Of a stretch of 64,000 bases of DNA, positions 22,781 through 33,740 are shown piece by piece. This stretch comes from Toxonevra muliebris (taxonomy: Eukaryota > Arthropoda > Insecta > Diptera > Pallopteridae). The notes beneath the pieces were generated by a model. That model did no database searches, was not told the origin of the DNA, and saw only the letters and a program-made list of their open reading frames with translations. The stretch is from the NCBI GenBank assembly GCA_963691655.1, contig OY829326.1:100315340-100379339 (forward strand). The letters run 5' to 3'. Made by a program: the position numbers and the translations under genes. How positions within the stretch are numbered: the stretch's first letter is position 1; every line of letters starts with the position of its first letter.

Positions 22781-24156
22781 TTAACCCTTTAATACATCAC
22801 ATATCATATATAATATGCTTATTTCATTTCATAATAACTTTGTTTTGTGAAGAAAATTTCTAGTTCTTTCTTTTATTTTGTATAAACTTTCTATTTTGGT
22901 TCATCTTTTTTGCATTCAACAGTCAGATATCCCATTACATTGATAGTTACGGTTGAAAGTTTGCAAACATCGCGTATACTAGTTTTCATAGCCCTGTGAA
23001 CGTTTGAGTTTTTTGTTAAAATTTAATTATAAAAACATGTTAAATACATTATTTGGATTAATTTAGCTCAGTTTTATTACAATTTAATGAATAACATTGC
23101 CTAAAAACAATGTATTGATTTAAAAACTTTATTCAAAATCCATTATATCATATATGATATTTCATGCAATGAGAACCAGAAAAAATGTTATATCATATGA
23201 TATACATATCATATATGGTATTACATGCATTAATACTGGGATGTTTTCCAGATGACTACACATGGAAGAAATGAATAACTGGGACGTATGGGAGGATGAT
23301 TTTGAAACTGGGAACGATAAAGATGATGCCTGTAACTATAGCGAACATCATAATATGACCGCAGATAAGCAATTTCAATAGATACTAATTTACTAAACCG
23401 ACAATTGTTAGCTGAAAAGCTTAAGGCTATCAAAAATTCATTTGGAAGAAGAGAAACTTCGAACCTATGCACACCAAGTTTTAACTTATTTTTAAAACCG
23501 GATATCATTAACTGCATTCTAGCAGAAAGTAAATTATTTGCTCGATAGTGTGATACATCGAGCACATTTTGTTTATCCGCTGCTGAGTTGCGGAAATATA
23601 TTGCAGTTGGCGTGCTTATGTCCGTTGCTCAAATTCTAAATACAAGAAGGTATTGGAGTCAAACTGTATGTAATGAAATTTGCGGGAATCCCTCAATATT
23701 TATATTTCAACGACAATCCTAAGCAGAATTTTCCAGGAAAACCTAATAAACTTTTTGGATGAGGAAGGTTCCTTAAATATGCAAATGTTTTACTACACTT
23801 TGTTTTAACAAAATCAGGAGCTATTTTTTAGTTTCATGGGTTATAAGCCAAACAATTAATACTTAATTTTTCAGCCGTGAATAATTAATTGTTATAAGTG
23901 AATACCTTTAGGTTTTCTTCATATTTTTACTACATTGAATAGTGCAATATTCAAAAATTAAATGAATTTAAAAAGCTAAAAAATTATAGATTTAATGCAT
24001 GGTATATCATATATGATATCTATAAAAATTTCTCGTTAGCTAGCAAACAGGTATATAATTTCCAAAATTCTTATCATTTTCGTGATCAGGGCTATAAAAT
24101 ACATACAAAAATATTTTTTTTCTTCAAAAAGAAAAAATCATGCATTAAAGGGTTAA
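22781..24156 (+). mobile_element. piggyBac-family element with TTAA TSD, degenerate
   Basis: TTAA at 22781-22784 and 24153-24156 flank ends that read CCCTTTAATACAT on the left and CCCTTTAATGCATG on the right (inverted). Element length is 1368 bp. Inside are several near-palindromes of the type ATATCATATATGATAT (about 22798, 23145, 23190, 24003). Broken transposase sequence lies at about 23230-23890. Confidence 0.88.
23245..23890 (+). pseudogene. piggyBac transposase remnant
   Basis: The plus strand gives LKPDIINCILAESKLFAR, then a stop, then LSAAELRKYIAVGVLMSVAQ and NTRRYWSQTVCNEI. These fit the early DDE region of piggyBac transposases (L-x-EI-x-FIGLLI-MG, then YWS). An acidic N-terminal segment (DDFETGNDKDDACNYSEHHN) precedes. 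The later catalytic Asp residues are not visible, because of frameshifts and an internal loss. Confidence 0.7.
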
Positions 24157-24739
24157 GAATTTTTGTGCGTAACCTTAGTGGCTTTAAAATCGTTTTTGTA
24201 GATAGCCTCACCATATTATTTTCTTTTTCTAGTTGTTCACAAAATAAAATACATACGCTTTGCTGCTATCGAGGGGAGAAAAGCAATGTCTGCTTGAAAA
24301 AAAATCGGTTAAAGTTAGTTTTTAAATGAGTGAAGGAAAGTTGTTACTAATTGAATTTGATTATTGTCCTCAGCTCTCAAAATTCTATAAAAATGGAAAT
24401 TGATACGTAATCAATATTGTCAACTGACGAAGAAAAACAATGTAAAGAGATCACACAAAATCGGAGAAAAAGTTCAGGGTGTTTATGTCACTATATTACA
24501 TTTAAACTACTAGATAATAAAAACATTAAAAACTGTACGGATTTGTACTGATTTTCACTGATTTCCAACGCCTAATGTACCTACTGATTTCGCGGTTCAA
24601 AAATCTGGCTACGCTATATGCAGATTACTATTGCTAATGCCAAACAAATAGAGGGCATGGCATGAATTTGCGGAGAAGCACTAAACAAAGTCAAAATATG
24701 TTTAAAAATATGGTTAAAAACTTCCCGGTAAAGTGCACC

Positions 24740-25330
24740 TGGGCAACATTACTATAAAAATTTGAATGATTCTTTCAAAAATTGCACTCAATATGTAGGA
24801 AGGCGCTCATCGGCAGTAAAAATGTAATTCATAGCATGAAGTACATCTTCGAAGCAACGGCAAGAGCTATTATGTGTAACGCTGCTCAAATCTGGGGCTG
24901 CTCATCGTGCGATGAAGTGTAAAAGCTGCAGAGATTCTACATCAAAAAAGTTTTCTACCTCCCAAGAAATACACTTAACTATGCCATTCAACTTGAAGCG
25001 GGTATGCCAATACTCTTTACTTACACTCTGCAATCTTCTGTCAAACAGGACGCAATACAACCATCGATCAGAAGAGCTTAGTCGTTAATTCAGTGTCAAC
25101 ATCGTTATTGACGACTTAGTCTCTTGACCCACAACACATATGCATCTCAAACGTAATATTCAAAACGCAAAAAGAGAAACGTTTGGAAAACAAACAAGGG
25201 AAATTAAATTATAATTTGGCAAAAAAACAATTATTTTCGGGATAAAAAGGAAGCCAACGCAAAATCGCATATCTTCAAAGCACGAGTAGAAATGCTAGGT
25301 CTAAACGATATGGCGATATTTGCCCGGTTT
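24740..25330 (+). pseudogene. LINE RT C-terminal fragment
   Basis: The plus strand reads IMCNAAQIWGCSSCDEV, stop, KLQRFYIKKVFYLPRNTLNY and AIQLEAGMPILFTYTLQ. It is then followed by a Cys-containing DICPVCNIREREDTVLK, a zinc-knuckle-like C-terminus near 25310-25370. The same arrangement (W-G, FDEV-KLQR, P-NY-L-LE-G) is found in the LINE at 36010, so these are related families. Stops show it is dead. Confidence 0.65.
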
Positions 25331-25376
25331 GCAATATACGGGAACGCGAGGACACGGTGCTCAAATGAAATGCTAA

Positions 25377-25700
25377 TTGCGAAAAGTTGACAAGCCTTCG
25401 AGTCTCATGCTAAATACCGGGGAACACAGGCAACAAATAAGAAAGCTACTTGCAAGTGTAAAGACGTTGATATTAATGTACGCGTCACCCATATGGTTCA
25501 AAGACGCCACCTGCAAATCCTATATGAAAAGAGTAGTGAACGTCCATAGAATCACACCGCTGAGGGTCTGCAGTGAATTTCGTACTGTATCAGATGATGC
25601 TGCAAACGTAATTTCAGGTAGAATTCCGGTTGATATATCTGCTATCAATACCAATACAATGATAAGAAGGGCTTACATCTTATTCTACCCTACGAAGTAA
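25377..25700 (+). pseudogene. R1-clade LINE RT C-terminal fragment
   Basis: An open frame of 107 codons carries RKLLASVKTLILMYASPIWF, then YMKRVVNVHRITPLRVCSEF, then RTVSDDAANVISGRIPVDI. This matches the R1-type region after the RT core (LLYGAPIW, Y-R-L-x-V-x-R, ALRV-S-YRTVS-A-VIAG-IPI). It is truncated on both sides and directly abuts the preceding LINE fragment. Confidence 0.8.
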
Positions 25701-25730
25701 AGCTTAAATTAGTAGTTCCATATGTACTGA

Positions 25731-27406
25731 ATAGGACAGTGAATCACACGAAGGTTGTTTAAGTGAGTTGGAATCTCACACTACTGGAAATGCTGATTGA
25801 GATTTCCACCTTTCAACGATTGAAAAAAAACACATACACATTTTTCAATTAAAGTTCACCGATTTTTCAATAGTATTTTAAGGTTAGAAACAAATTCTGA
25901 AGTGATGAAATAAACCTCATGTTCCCGATACAGAACTTCTTTATTTTGTAGTATTGTGTTACCGTCACCAATTTTGGTCTAAAAATTAAAGCGTGCAACA
26001 TTTTCAGTTACTGAGACAATGACGATGATTGGAATATTGAGTAAAGTAAAAGCCTGAGAGCTTGAGAGCTCAACCATGGCTGCTTCACTTGCTTGGAAAT
26101 CAGCTTAACTTGATATCAGAACAGTGCCAACCCTAATATGACAGCAAAAATGGAAAAAGCGAACGGTAAACTCTAACAATTGCATGCCAAGTGGAGCTCA
26201 CATTCATATTTACAATCATAAAAACTAACATTTTTAAATCCGTTCTCATGCCCGTGCTCCTAAATTGCAATGATTTATCAACTGCTGTCTATGTATGCGA
26301 CATACTACACATTTGGTGGCCGACAAACGGTATGAATATGGACCCAATTCCACAAAAATAAAATACAGAAAATGGAAATCGATGGACCATAATACCTGCT
26401 AACTTAAGATCAAAACATTCAGTAAAGTTGAGGTACTGGTGAATTGCTGGAGATGATTTTTTGGAATTGATGATATTTGATAATTTTTTTTTTTTTAATT
26501 TCTAATATCACTTACTTACTGATGTCCTGTGGGATATAGAGACCCGTCAATGAATTTAAATCTGACTTTATTTGGCATTCATCAGTAATCGGTTCCAAGC
26601 ATTGGCTGTGAAAGAAGGAACGAACCTAGGAACCTCAATGGTATCTACTCTGTTGAAAACATTAAAACGAGTTTGGTAAAAAAAAAAAAAATATTGGAAA
26701 ACAAATGGGTTGAGAACTGTTAAAGGAACGGGCGTTGAAGTCTCTTGCGCAAGAATCTGGTTATGCTAACGAGCACTAAATGGCAGAGGGGGGTGTAAGG
26801 GGTAGTTAAAGTATTTTTGGGCTCTTTTGTGCTTTTCGACGCAACGCCAAAAATACTTATTAAAAATTTTTCTGCTTCAAATTGGAAATAAATTTTGACA
26901 TGTTGGCAACCATCAACTGGAATCTCTTTTCTTATCTTTCTATGTGAAACCTACGTTCATAATCTATACACATAATTATACATATATACATAAGTTTGCT
27001 TCAAAGTTTCAATTTATAATAACCTACACAATAATTTTTACTTGAAGTATTTTCTAACATTTTGTTATAATATCTTCTAAAAAGTTTTCACTGATCAGAA
27101 AATGTGATAAAAATCAATGTGAAATAGTTTTTAAACTGTCATTCATTTTGCTGCGACACTGTGCGGCGCATAACAATAGTGAACAACAACAAAATATGAA
27201 AAATGTTGTTAGCGCTTCTAGTTACAAAATTTCGCACACTATATTTTCCTATGCCTTATGCTTCTTCTCCTTCTCCTCCTCTATGTTTCTAGCTATCGCT
27301 ATATACGTTTCCATTAGAACTTGAGCGCGGCGCGCACTAAAAAACTCAGCACTTCAAATATCGATGTGAATCTATTTAAATATGTATTACAACTTGTATG
27401 TATGTA

Positions 27407-27448
<42 letters not shown>

Positions 27449-29110
27449 TGGGTGTGTATATATGTTTGCGTTTGCATTTTTATTCTTTGTATATGTCTGT
27501 CGCTTTTAACAATTACTGATTAAAGTGACGACAACAGCGTGATTGCAGCAGGATGCTTTGCTTTTGACACACTGACATGAATTTTCCAATCACAAACACA
27601 ATATTATGATATGATGATAATGACGATGATGATGATTAGAATGAGTATGATGATAAAATGTGCTTAGTGAGTGAATGAGTGAGTGAGCATAAATGACTGA
27701 TGAAGGTGGAAGGGGTGAAGTGAAGTGAACGAGCAGTAAGCCAATGACTAGCAATAGCAGCTGCTTTGATGGTTCGGTGCTTGTGTTCGTTCAGTGCTTG
27801 TGTTCGTTATTGAATGAGTTGTTTTTGCCTTTGGTAACATGAAAAATACATACATATAAAGAAATATTACAATGACGAGCAGGTACTACCTTTGTTAAAG
27901 AATACCAAATAGAACTGATTGGACTTGGAACAACTTACCGACTGAGTGACTGAGTAATGGCAAGCCCGACTGACTTTCTACTCGTGGATGTATGAATGTG
28001 TGTACGCCTCGGTGTGTCTGTGCTTGTGTGTTCGAATGCTTTCTAAATAAAGTTAAGGTAAGTAGTGTGTACGCGTGCTTTAAGCGCATTTAAAACATTA
28101 TTACTAGCAACATTATGGCACTTCAGATTTCATTCTTTTACTATCATTTGCGTATACTATAAGTATATAAGTAGATGGATGCCTGCCTGCTTGCTTGCTT
28201 CTACCACATCCCTTACTTTATCTGTTTCATTGTCTGCAGGTATGTAGGCATGTAGGTATGCTCGTGTATCTGTGTTTGTGTTTATTTATGTGATTGAATG
28301 AATGGGCATGAGAGAATGTCTATCTATTTTTAAGTGATGTAATGATATTTTCTTTTTATTCAATTCGATGGAATGAAAATATCGTCATTTATGTCGCTCT
28401 CATTGTTGTATTTATTTGATTTCATTTTTTTTTTTCTGCTTTCTTATATTTCTTGCACCACTTCCTATTCTTCCTTATCTAATGCTGCCACTGCAGCTGT
28501 ATGTATTTTTTGATTTGATTTCATTTCATTTTTATTGACACATCCGTTTTTGTGTAAATTTTTTGATATGTTGACTTTGAATTTTGTATTTTTCTTATTC
28601 TCTCATATTCTTCGAATTTTTTCAACTACTTTAGATTCTTTTTTGCTTTTCTTTTTGTATTTTGCCCCCATTTATTTGCAGTTTAATTTTAACAATAAAC
28701 AATAACTCGCTTTTATTAGTGGCTTTCTTTGTTATTGTTATTGTAAATTTAAAAGAAAAAACAAATATTCCCAGTGGGTAATAGAATATCGGAATATCTC
28801 ATAATTTAGCAGCGTAAAATTATATTTCACCTTTTGCCATTAGCGGATCCAGAGATTGAAGAAGAAGGACGGTACTTTTTTCATTCCTTCAAAAGTAAAC
28901 GATAATTCATTTTTATAGTATCTAAGCATTTCTTATTGTAAGCATTTGAACTACAATTTTATTCATTAATTCAGACCATTAAACTGCTCTCAAAGTTCTA
29001 AGACACTAGAAGTCTGTCAGCCCTAAACATAGCTGTACTTTAATTTTAAGCCATATGAAAAAAATTAAACCACTAATCAATCAGCCAAAAAAAGCACCCA
29101 CTACTTTAAA
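25731..29110. other. Gene-free stretch with microsatellites
   Basis: No coding exon was recognised. Simple repeats occur: a TA run at 27413-27445, GATGAT-type repeats at 27605-27660, and TGAG/TGAATGAG repeats at 27668-27690. Positions 26540-26660 have a more balanced composition without identifiable motif. Confidence 0.45.
27413..27445. repeat. (TA)n microsatellite
   Basis: About 16 uninterrupted TA units preceded by imperfect TGTATA repeats. Confidence 0.9.
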
Positions 29111-29119
29111 CTCTTGTTA

Positions 29120-29470
29120 AATTTTTTTTTTTTTTTGAATTCCAATTCAAGTTCTTGCCCAGCTACTAGTTTCTGGTCCAAACTTTAGTTCAATTTTTTA
29201 CAAACTATTAATTCAATTTCTGGTTCAGTTTCAACTTAAAAGTTGTGTTTAGTTTCTTTTCAAATTTCTGGTTTATCCAATTATCCTTCTTCTTTGTGAC
29301 CTTCTTGTGCAACTTTATGTTAAACTTTCTCGCCAACTTTCTGTCCAACTTTCAGTTCAACTTCATGTTCAACTTCTTTTCAAGCTTTTAATTCAACCAC
29401 TGGTTAATTTTTTTTTTATAAAATTTCTTATTGTTCAACTTTTTGTTCACCATCTCCTTTAAAATCTTGT
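29120..29470. repeat. Degenerate TTCAACTTCTTGT minisatellite, cluster 1
   Basis: Strings of the form TTCAACTTCTTGT, TCCAACTTTCAG and TTCAACTTCATG recur every 12-18 bp. Units are diverged in length and sequence. Similar arrays lie at 30160-30420, 30830-30900, 44930-45260 and 46085-46600. Confidence 0.65.
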
Positions 29471-29745
29471 TTAGGTCAGGTTGGAGTAGCTGTCGCGAGA
29501 CACACTTAGGCCTGAACGGCCCATTGTGATACAACAAAGTTGGACCTATAGTTTAACGCCGATTCCGAATGGCGGTGTGGAATTTTTTTTTATCAGCTCG
29601 GTAGTTTTGCCATTACCAAGCAAGGTGTGTACTTGTACACTTTCTTCTAATTCTCATACACTTCATATTTATAGTGAGAATCAACCACCCAAACCTCCCG
29701 GATGAAAGTCTAGTGCACTACCCACTAGACTATCGGTCTCTTCAA
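29470..29745 (-). mobile_element. tRNA-derived SINE
   Basis: Minus orientation. The tRNA-like head at about 29740-29680 has AGTCTAGTGGGTAGTGCACT (A-box part) and GGTGGTTGATTC (B-box part). The body contains CGGAATCGGCGTTAAACTAT and the 3' end has CACAATGGGCCGTTCAGG. The body motif recurs in the SINEs at 47575 and 60410, and the 3' end at 32757. Confidence 0.75.
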
Positions 29746-30159
29746 AATCTTGTTCAGTTTTCCTTTAATATTTAAATTCAACTTCTGCAGCAAAGTTGGG
29801 ATGGTGATGGGTCGGCTGCTTGTCAGATAAAGCAGATCGGCATACCTAATTTGCCCACAGACATTTACAAGAAATTAAATCTAAACTTAAAGTTTAGAGA
29901 TGGAGGTAAAAAAAAGATTAGAAAGATTAAAGAAAGAGAAAGAAGAAGAAAGAAAAAATACAAAAATAAGAACAAACAAATAGAGAAGAATTTTCATACT
30001 TAAACCAATCTAAACATATCACATTCACATTCAAACTCTTATGTTCCTTCATTGCCCATTCACCCTACAAGGAACTAACGTTCATGCAACTCTGAATTCG
30101 CATTCCCTTATCAGTATATAGCCACACTCATTAATCCATACTGTTCGAGATTCGTCCGA
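29746..30159. other. Stretch next to SINE, nothing coding
   Basis: Includes an AAAGAAAG purine tract at 29920-29960. No gene or element boundary recognised. Confidence 0.4.
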
Positions 30160-30900
30160 CAAATTTCAGTTCAACTTTTTGTTCATCTTTTATTTTTTCT
30201 GGTTCCAGCTTCAGAATCAACTTCTTATTCATATTCTTATTCCACTGTTTAGGTTGCACAAACCTGTTAAACTTCTTGTTCAGCTTTTTATTCATCTTTT
30301 TATTGAAGTTCTAGCTCACATTTAGGTCGCTTTCTACTGCGAAGTCTTACTCAGTTTCTTTTCAAACTTTTTAACCAATTTTCCGCAGTTATTAAACCGC
30401 TGTTTTAAATTTTAAAATTGTTTTTATCTCTTCAGGTTTGGCCGGCTGAACACTGGTGCTTTTCGTGTTTACCTATACCCAGTAAATAAACCACGAAACG
30501 TGTTTACTATTTTTCGGGGAATAATTTTTTCAAGTTTTTGTAATATTCTTTCGAATTCGAATCTGTATTTTTTTTTTTTTTTTTGTTTTTCTTTGTTTTT
30601 GGAAATCATTAACGGTCATGCACTGTTGAAAAAACAGGTAAAAACACGAAGTGACCCAAACCAAAAATAGTTTATGTTTACAAAGGTCTAAAATAACATA
30701 TTAGCTAGGTTGCTAAGCTATATCCATTTCCTACAGAAAATTCGAAAGTCATTGGTCGTTTTTTTGACCATTGATCGGAAATGAGTTAAATGAGTCAATT
30801 TTCTGCCCACATTCTACTTTTTTTTTATTTTCATATTTTTTGTTCAACTTTTTCTTCGAATTCATGTTCAATTTCTTGTTCAGCTTCGTATTATTTTAAA
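30160..30900. repeat. TTCAACTTCTTGT-type minisatellite, clusters 2 and 3
   Basis: Arrays at 30160-30420 and 30830-30900 with the same loose unit as 29120-29470. They are separated by non-repetitive sequence that includes poly(T) at 30569-30585. Confidence 0.6.
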
Positions 30901-31600
30901 TTGCGTTTAAACAAGTTTTTCCAATGAGAAATAGAAGCATTTCAAAATGCTTTCTATTTCACTTGAAAAAAAAAGTATGTAAGTCGGTGGGCAATTACTT
31001 AATCTTCTGTTTAAATAATGTGTGATTGTATACAACTTTTCCTTTTTTATTTAAATCAGATCATACGATCTTAGTCTTTCATAAAATGGTATCAATAACA
31101 TTTACACTAAAGTATTTCTTTATACAGGTCCTCTGAGTCCAGAAGCCATAATTAAAAAACTTATATCAAAAGTATTTTCCATTCTGACTGTAGAAGAAGC
31201 GAACTAAATCAGAAGCTGAAATAGTAGTACTCTATAAATCCTTCTGAAGAGTTTTCTTGTCAGGATTTCTTACAGAAACAATTTTTCCTTCTACTTCATG
31301 AAAAAACAGTAAGCGAAATACAATAAGCTTAGAAGCTTCTATAGAATATCCATTCTAAAGCGCTGCTATATCAGTAAGAACAAAGAATATGAAACAGCGT
31401 ATAATTTTCTTTTTTTCAACCCAAAACAGAAGCTTTTTTCCTTTAGTGTCTTATTTATACACTACCATTCCTTAGAAAGTTCAGAGTGTTAGAGTACAAT
31501 GCTCTGATCTCAAGATCTCAAATGTTGAAAAAAATAATGAAAGTATTAAACGAATTAAAATTCCTTATATTTTCTCCAATTTATATTATATGTATATGGG
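30901..31600. other. Gene-free stretch
   Basis: AT-rich; no conserved frame, RNA or element end was recognised. Confidence 0.4.
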
Positions 31601-32593
31601 CCAAAATTTAGACTGTTACGGTACATTCGAACGCAGTTATTGGCATATATCTCAACAATACCATATGAAATCACACTCTTTTATGATTGCATATGAAAAA
31701 AGGCCCCAAGACTTACATTCTACTTTAATATACTCAAAGTCCATTCCTTGTTATTTTTGAGTTCTTCGCCTTCTAAGGCTGACTGTTACGTTACATTTTT
31801 TGGAAGTGATTTCGGAGGTTGCCTTGTAAGTATGTAAGCAAAAGTCAGCGAATTTAGTGGATCTTTTTTATATTTGAATGCATTGTTTGCAAGCTAAAAG
31901 AGCAAAGAAAAGCCTCAAATCATTAATTTATTAAAAAATAATGTTTTTGAACTTTTTGAAAGCATACATGCGCGTACACAAAAAAGACTGTTACATTACT
32001 TATCGATTTTTGTTAATATTTGAAGCGAAATTAATGTAATAAAGCATATTAAGTGAGTCAAAAAGTAAATTTATTAGTTTTGTGCCTATTAAATAAGTTA
32101 AAATTTACTTTATGATAAATATCACTTCGTTTGTATTACTGCACATTAATGAAGAATTTAAATATCAGATTTAAATTTACATAATCCACAAAATCATAGG
32201 GATAACTAATATTATCCTTGTTTGAAAGTAATGAAAGCCTCGATTTTTCCATAAACGACTTGAATCTGGTGGGTCAATGCTATGTCGCGAATATTTTTTG
32301 CATCAGCAAAAATTTCAGCTGCATTTAACATGCTATTTATAGCAGTGAAGTCACCCTCAACAATTTCTTCGATGGCGGTTATTGATTCGTACCGAATGAA
32401 ATGCAGCAATGAAATCTGATGTATAATTTACTAGGCAGTTCCGAGCTAGAACCTGCTTTCGCACGACTATTTTCGTAGTTGCGCCAATATCAACACATCC
32501 TTTTCTATGGAAAGTTGCAAAATAGTTCGAATGCATTTTTCTTTCAAATTCAACTTCGAAAAGAGATGAACTTATTTTTGAATTGCGATGATG

Positions 32594-33407
32594 GTCCGTC
32601 ATAGTGTTGATTCGATACCCACATAGTATCGATACTTTTACTCATTACTTTTATCGTATAAAAGTATCGATGCTACCAAAAATATCGAAAAAAAAGTATC
32701 GAATATGTACTTGTATCGAATACTCGTTTAAAGAGACAAATTACACTTTTTTTTAAGTGGCTGTCAAGGAGAACAATCAGACCAGAACGGCCCATTGTGT
32801 TACCACATGGTTGAGCCTACAGTTTACACTACTCAACATGAGTTTTTCGCTTATACATCATGGTTTTTAGATATTTTCACTGGAAATACGTTAATCATAT
32901 AGAAATGACGTTAACTTAATGATACTAGCAAATCGCTAAAAAAAAATTATAATAGAAGGAAAACTAATCAACAGATTAAAGTTTGTTAAAAATATTTTAT
33001 TTTAGTGAAAAGGTTTCAATAAACTTTATGTTCTACACGCATTGCCAGCAATATTTTCTAGAACTACAATACTGTACTGCAATATTTTCATACATTGGAA
33101 TATTGCAATTGGGACTGAAATATTTTGAATATGGATATTGAATAATTCTGGAGTAGCATTTTGAAATATATTATTGATTGCTGTAAAATATTGTAAAACG
33201 ATCCTCAATTCCAAATATTGTATTGCAATATTTCAGTTTTTAAATAAATATTTTCCAAAGGTATCGAGGATCCGATACCTTTGGAAAATGACCCTTTTCC
33301 CCGATACCAAGTAAAATACTTATGGCATAGCATCGAGTATAAAAAGTACTTGAATCGAATGAAAAGTATCGAGTATTTACTTGTATCGAATCATTACTAG
33401 TCCGTCA
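32594..33407. mobile_element. hAT MITE, 798 bp, with 8-bp TSD GTCCGTCA
   Basis: GTCCGTCA is at 32594-32601 and 33400-33407. The ends are TAGTGTTGATTCGATAC (32602) and, inverted, TAGTAATGATTCGATAC (33399). The interior has many TATCGATAC/GTATCGA blocks, a CCAAAGGTATCG hairpin at 33257-33286 and repeated GCAATATTTT units at 33040-33230. It interrupts the relic ORF on the minus strand. Confidence 0.88.
32757..32840 (-). repeat. SINE 3'-end fragment inside hAT MITE
   Basis: On the minus strand it has AACTGTAGGCTCAACCATGT and CACAATGGGCCGTTCTGG, matching the 3' end of the SINE at 29470-29745. The head is absent. Confidence 0.6.
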
Positions 33408-33740
33408 TTCCAAATTTTGAAAACCTTCAGCGATTTTGGCATTCCGGAAGCAACATTCACATGAAAAGAATGATGGATTCTCTTATCTGTGGTTTCTAAG
33501 AATTAATAGCGCCATCGATAATCCACAAGTAGCAATCATTTAATTAAAAAAAAAAGACTGTTACGTTACAAATTTTTCAAGGCTTTTTACACAGATATGA
33601 AGGAAGAAAAGTGCCGATTTTTTTTTTCGATCCGACGAAAAATAGACTTGAAAAAAAAAATAGTTTTAAAAATTTCTTAACTTGCTGGACTTTGCGCAAA
33701 AAAACTTTTTAGTGTTTTTTTTAGACTGTTACATTACAAT

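Larger units (their letters stand above)
22646..24616. mobile_element. TIR element with GGGTAGCCAGA / GCGTAGCCAGA ends, hosting piggyBac
   Basis: The left end GGGTAGCCAGA (22648) and inverted right end GCGTAGCCAGA (24614) are each flanked by TA. Subterminal regions on both sides are filled with TACTGATTT/AAATCAGTAC blocks in several orientations. About 600 bp remain after removing the nested piggyBac copy. No transposase of its own was seen, so superfamily is unknown. Confidence 0.6.
32212..33480 (-). pseudogene. TE-type protein relic (DGPSSQFKN / HGKGxxDGIGA-like), split by MITE
   Basis: Minus-strand pieces in order: MPKSLKVFKIWNDGPSSQFK then NKFI (about 33460-33410, continuing after the MITE at 32601), then NYFATFHRKGCVDIGATTKI and VVRKQVLARNCLVNYTSDFI (32520-32400). 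A frame change follows, then FIRYESITAIEEIVEGDF to a stop at 32212. A family common in insect genomes has an SDG-SSQFKN motif followed by W-NYFAT-HGKG-DGIGA-VK; this looks like a decayed member. It is probably transposon-encoded but I cannot name the superfamily. Confidence 0.55.
31608..33740. repeat. Region with five dispersed AGACTGTTACRTTACA motifs
   Basis: The 16-mer or a one- to two-base variant occurs near 31610, 31788, 31985, 33554 and 33722, all in the same orientation. The motifs bracket a broken protein-coding relic (33480-32212, minus strand) that is itself split by a hAT MITE. The arrangement suggests subterminal repeats of an old DNA transposon; outer ends were not identified. 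Confidence 0.5.
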
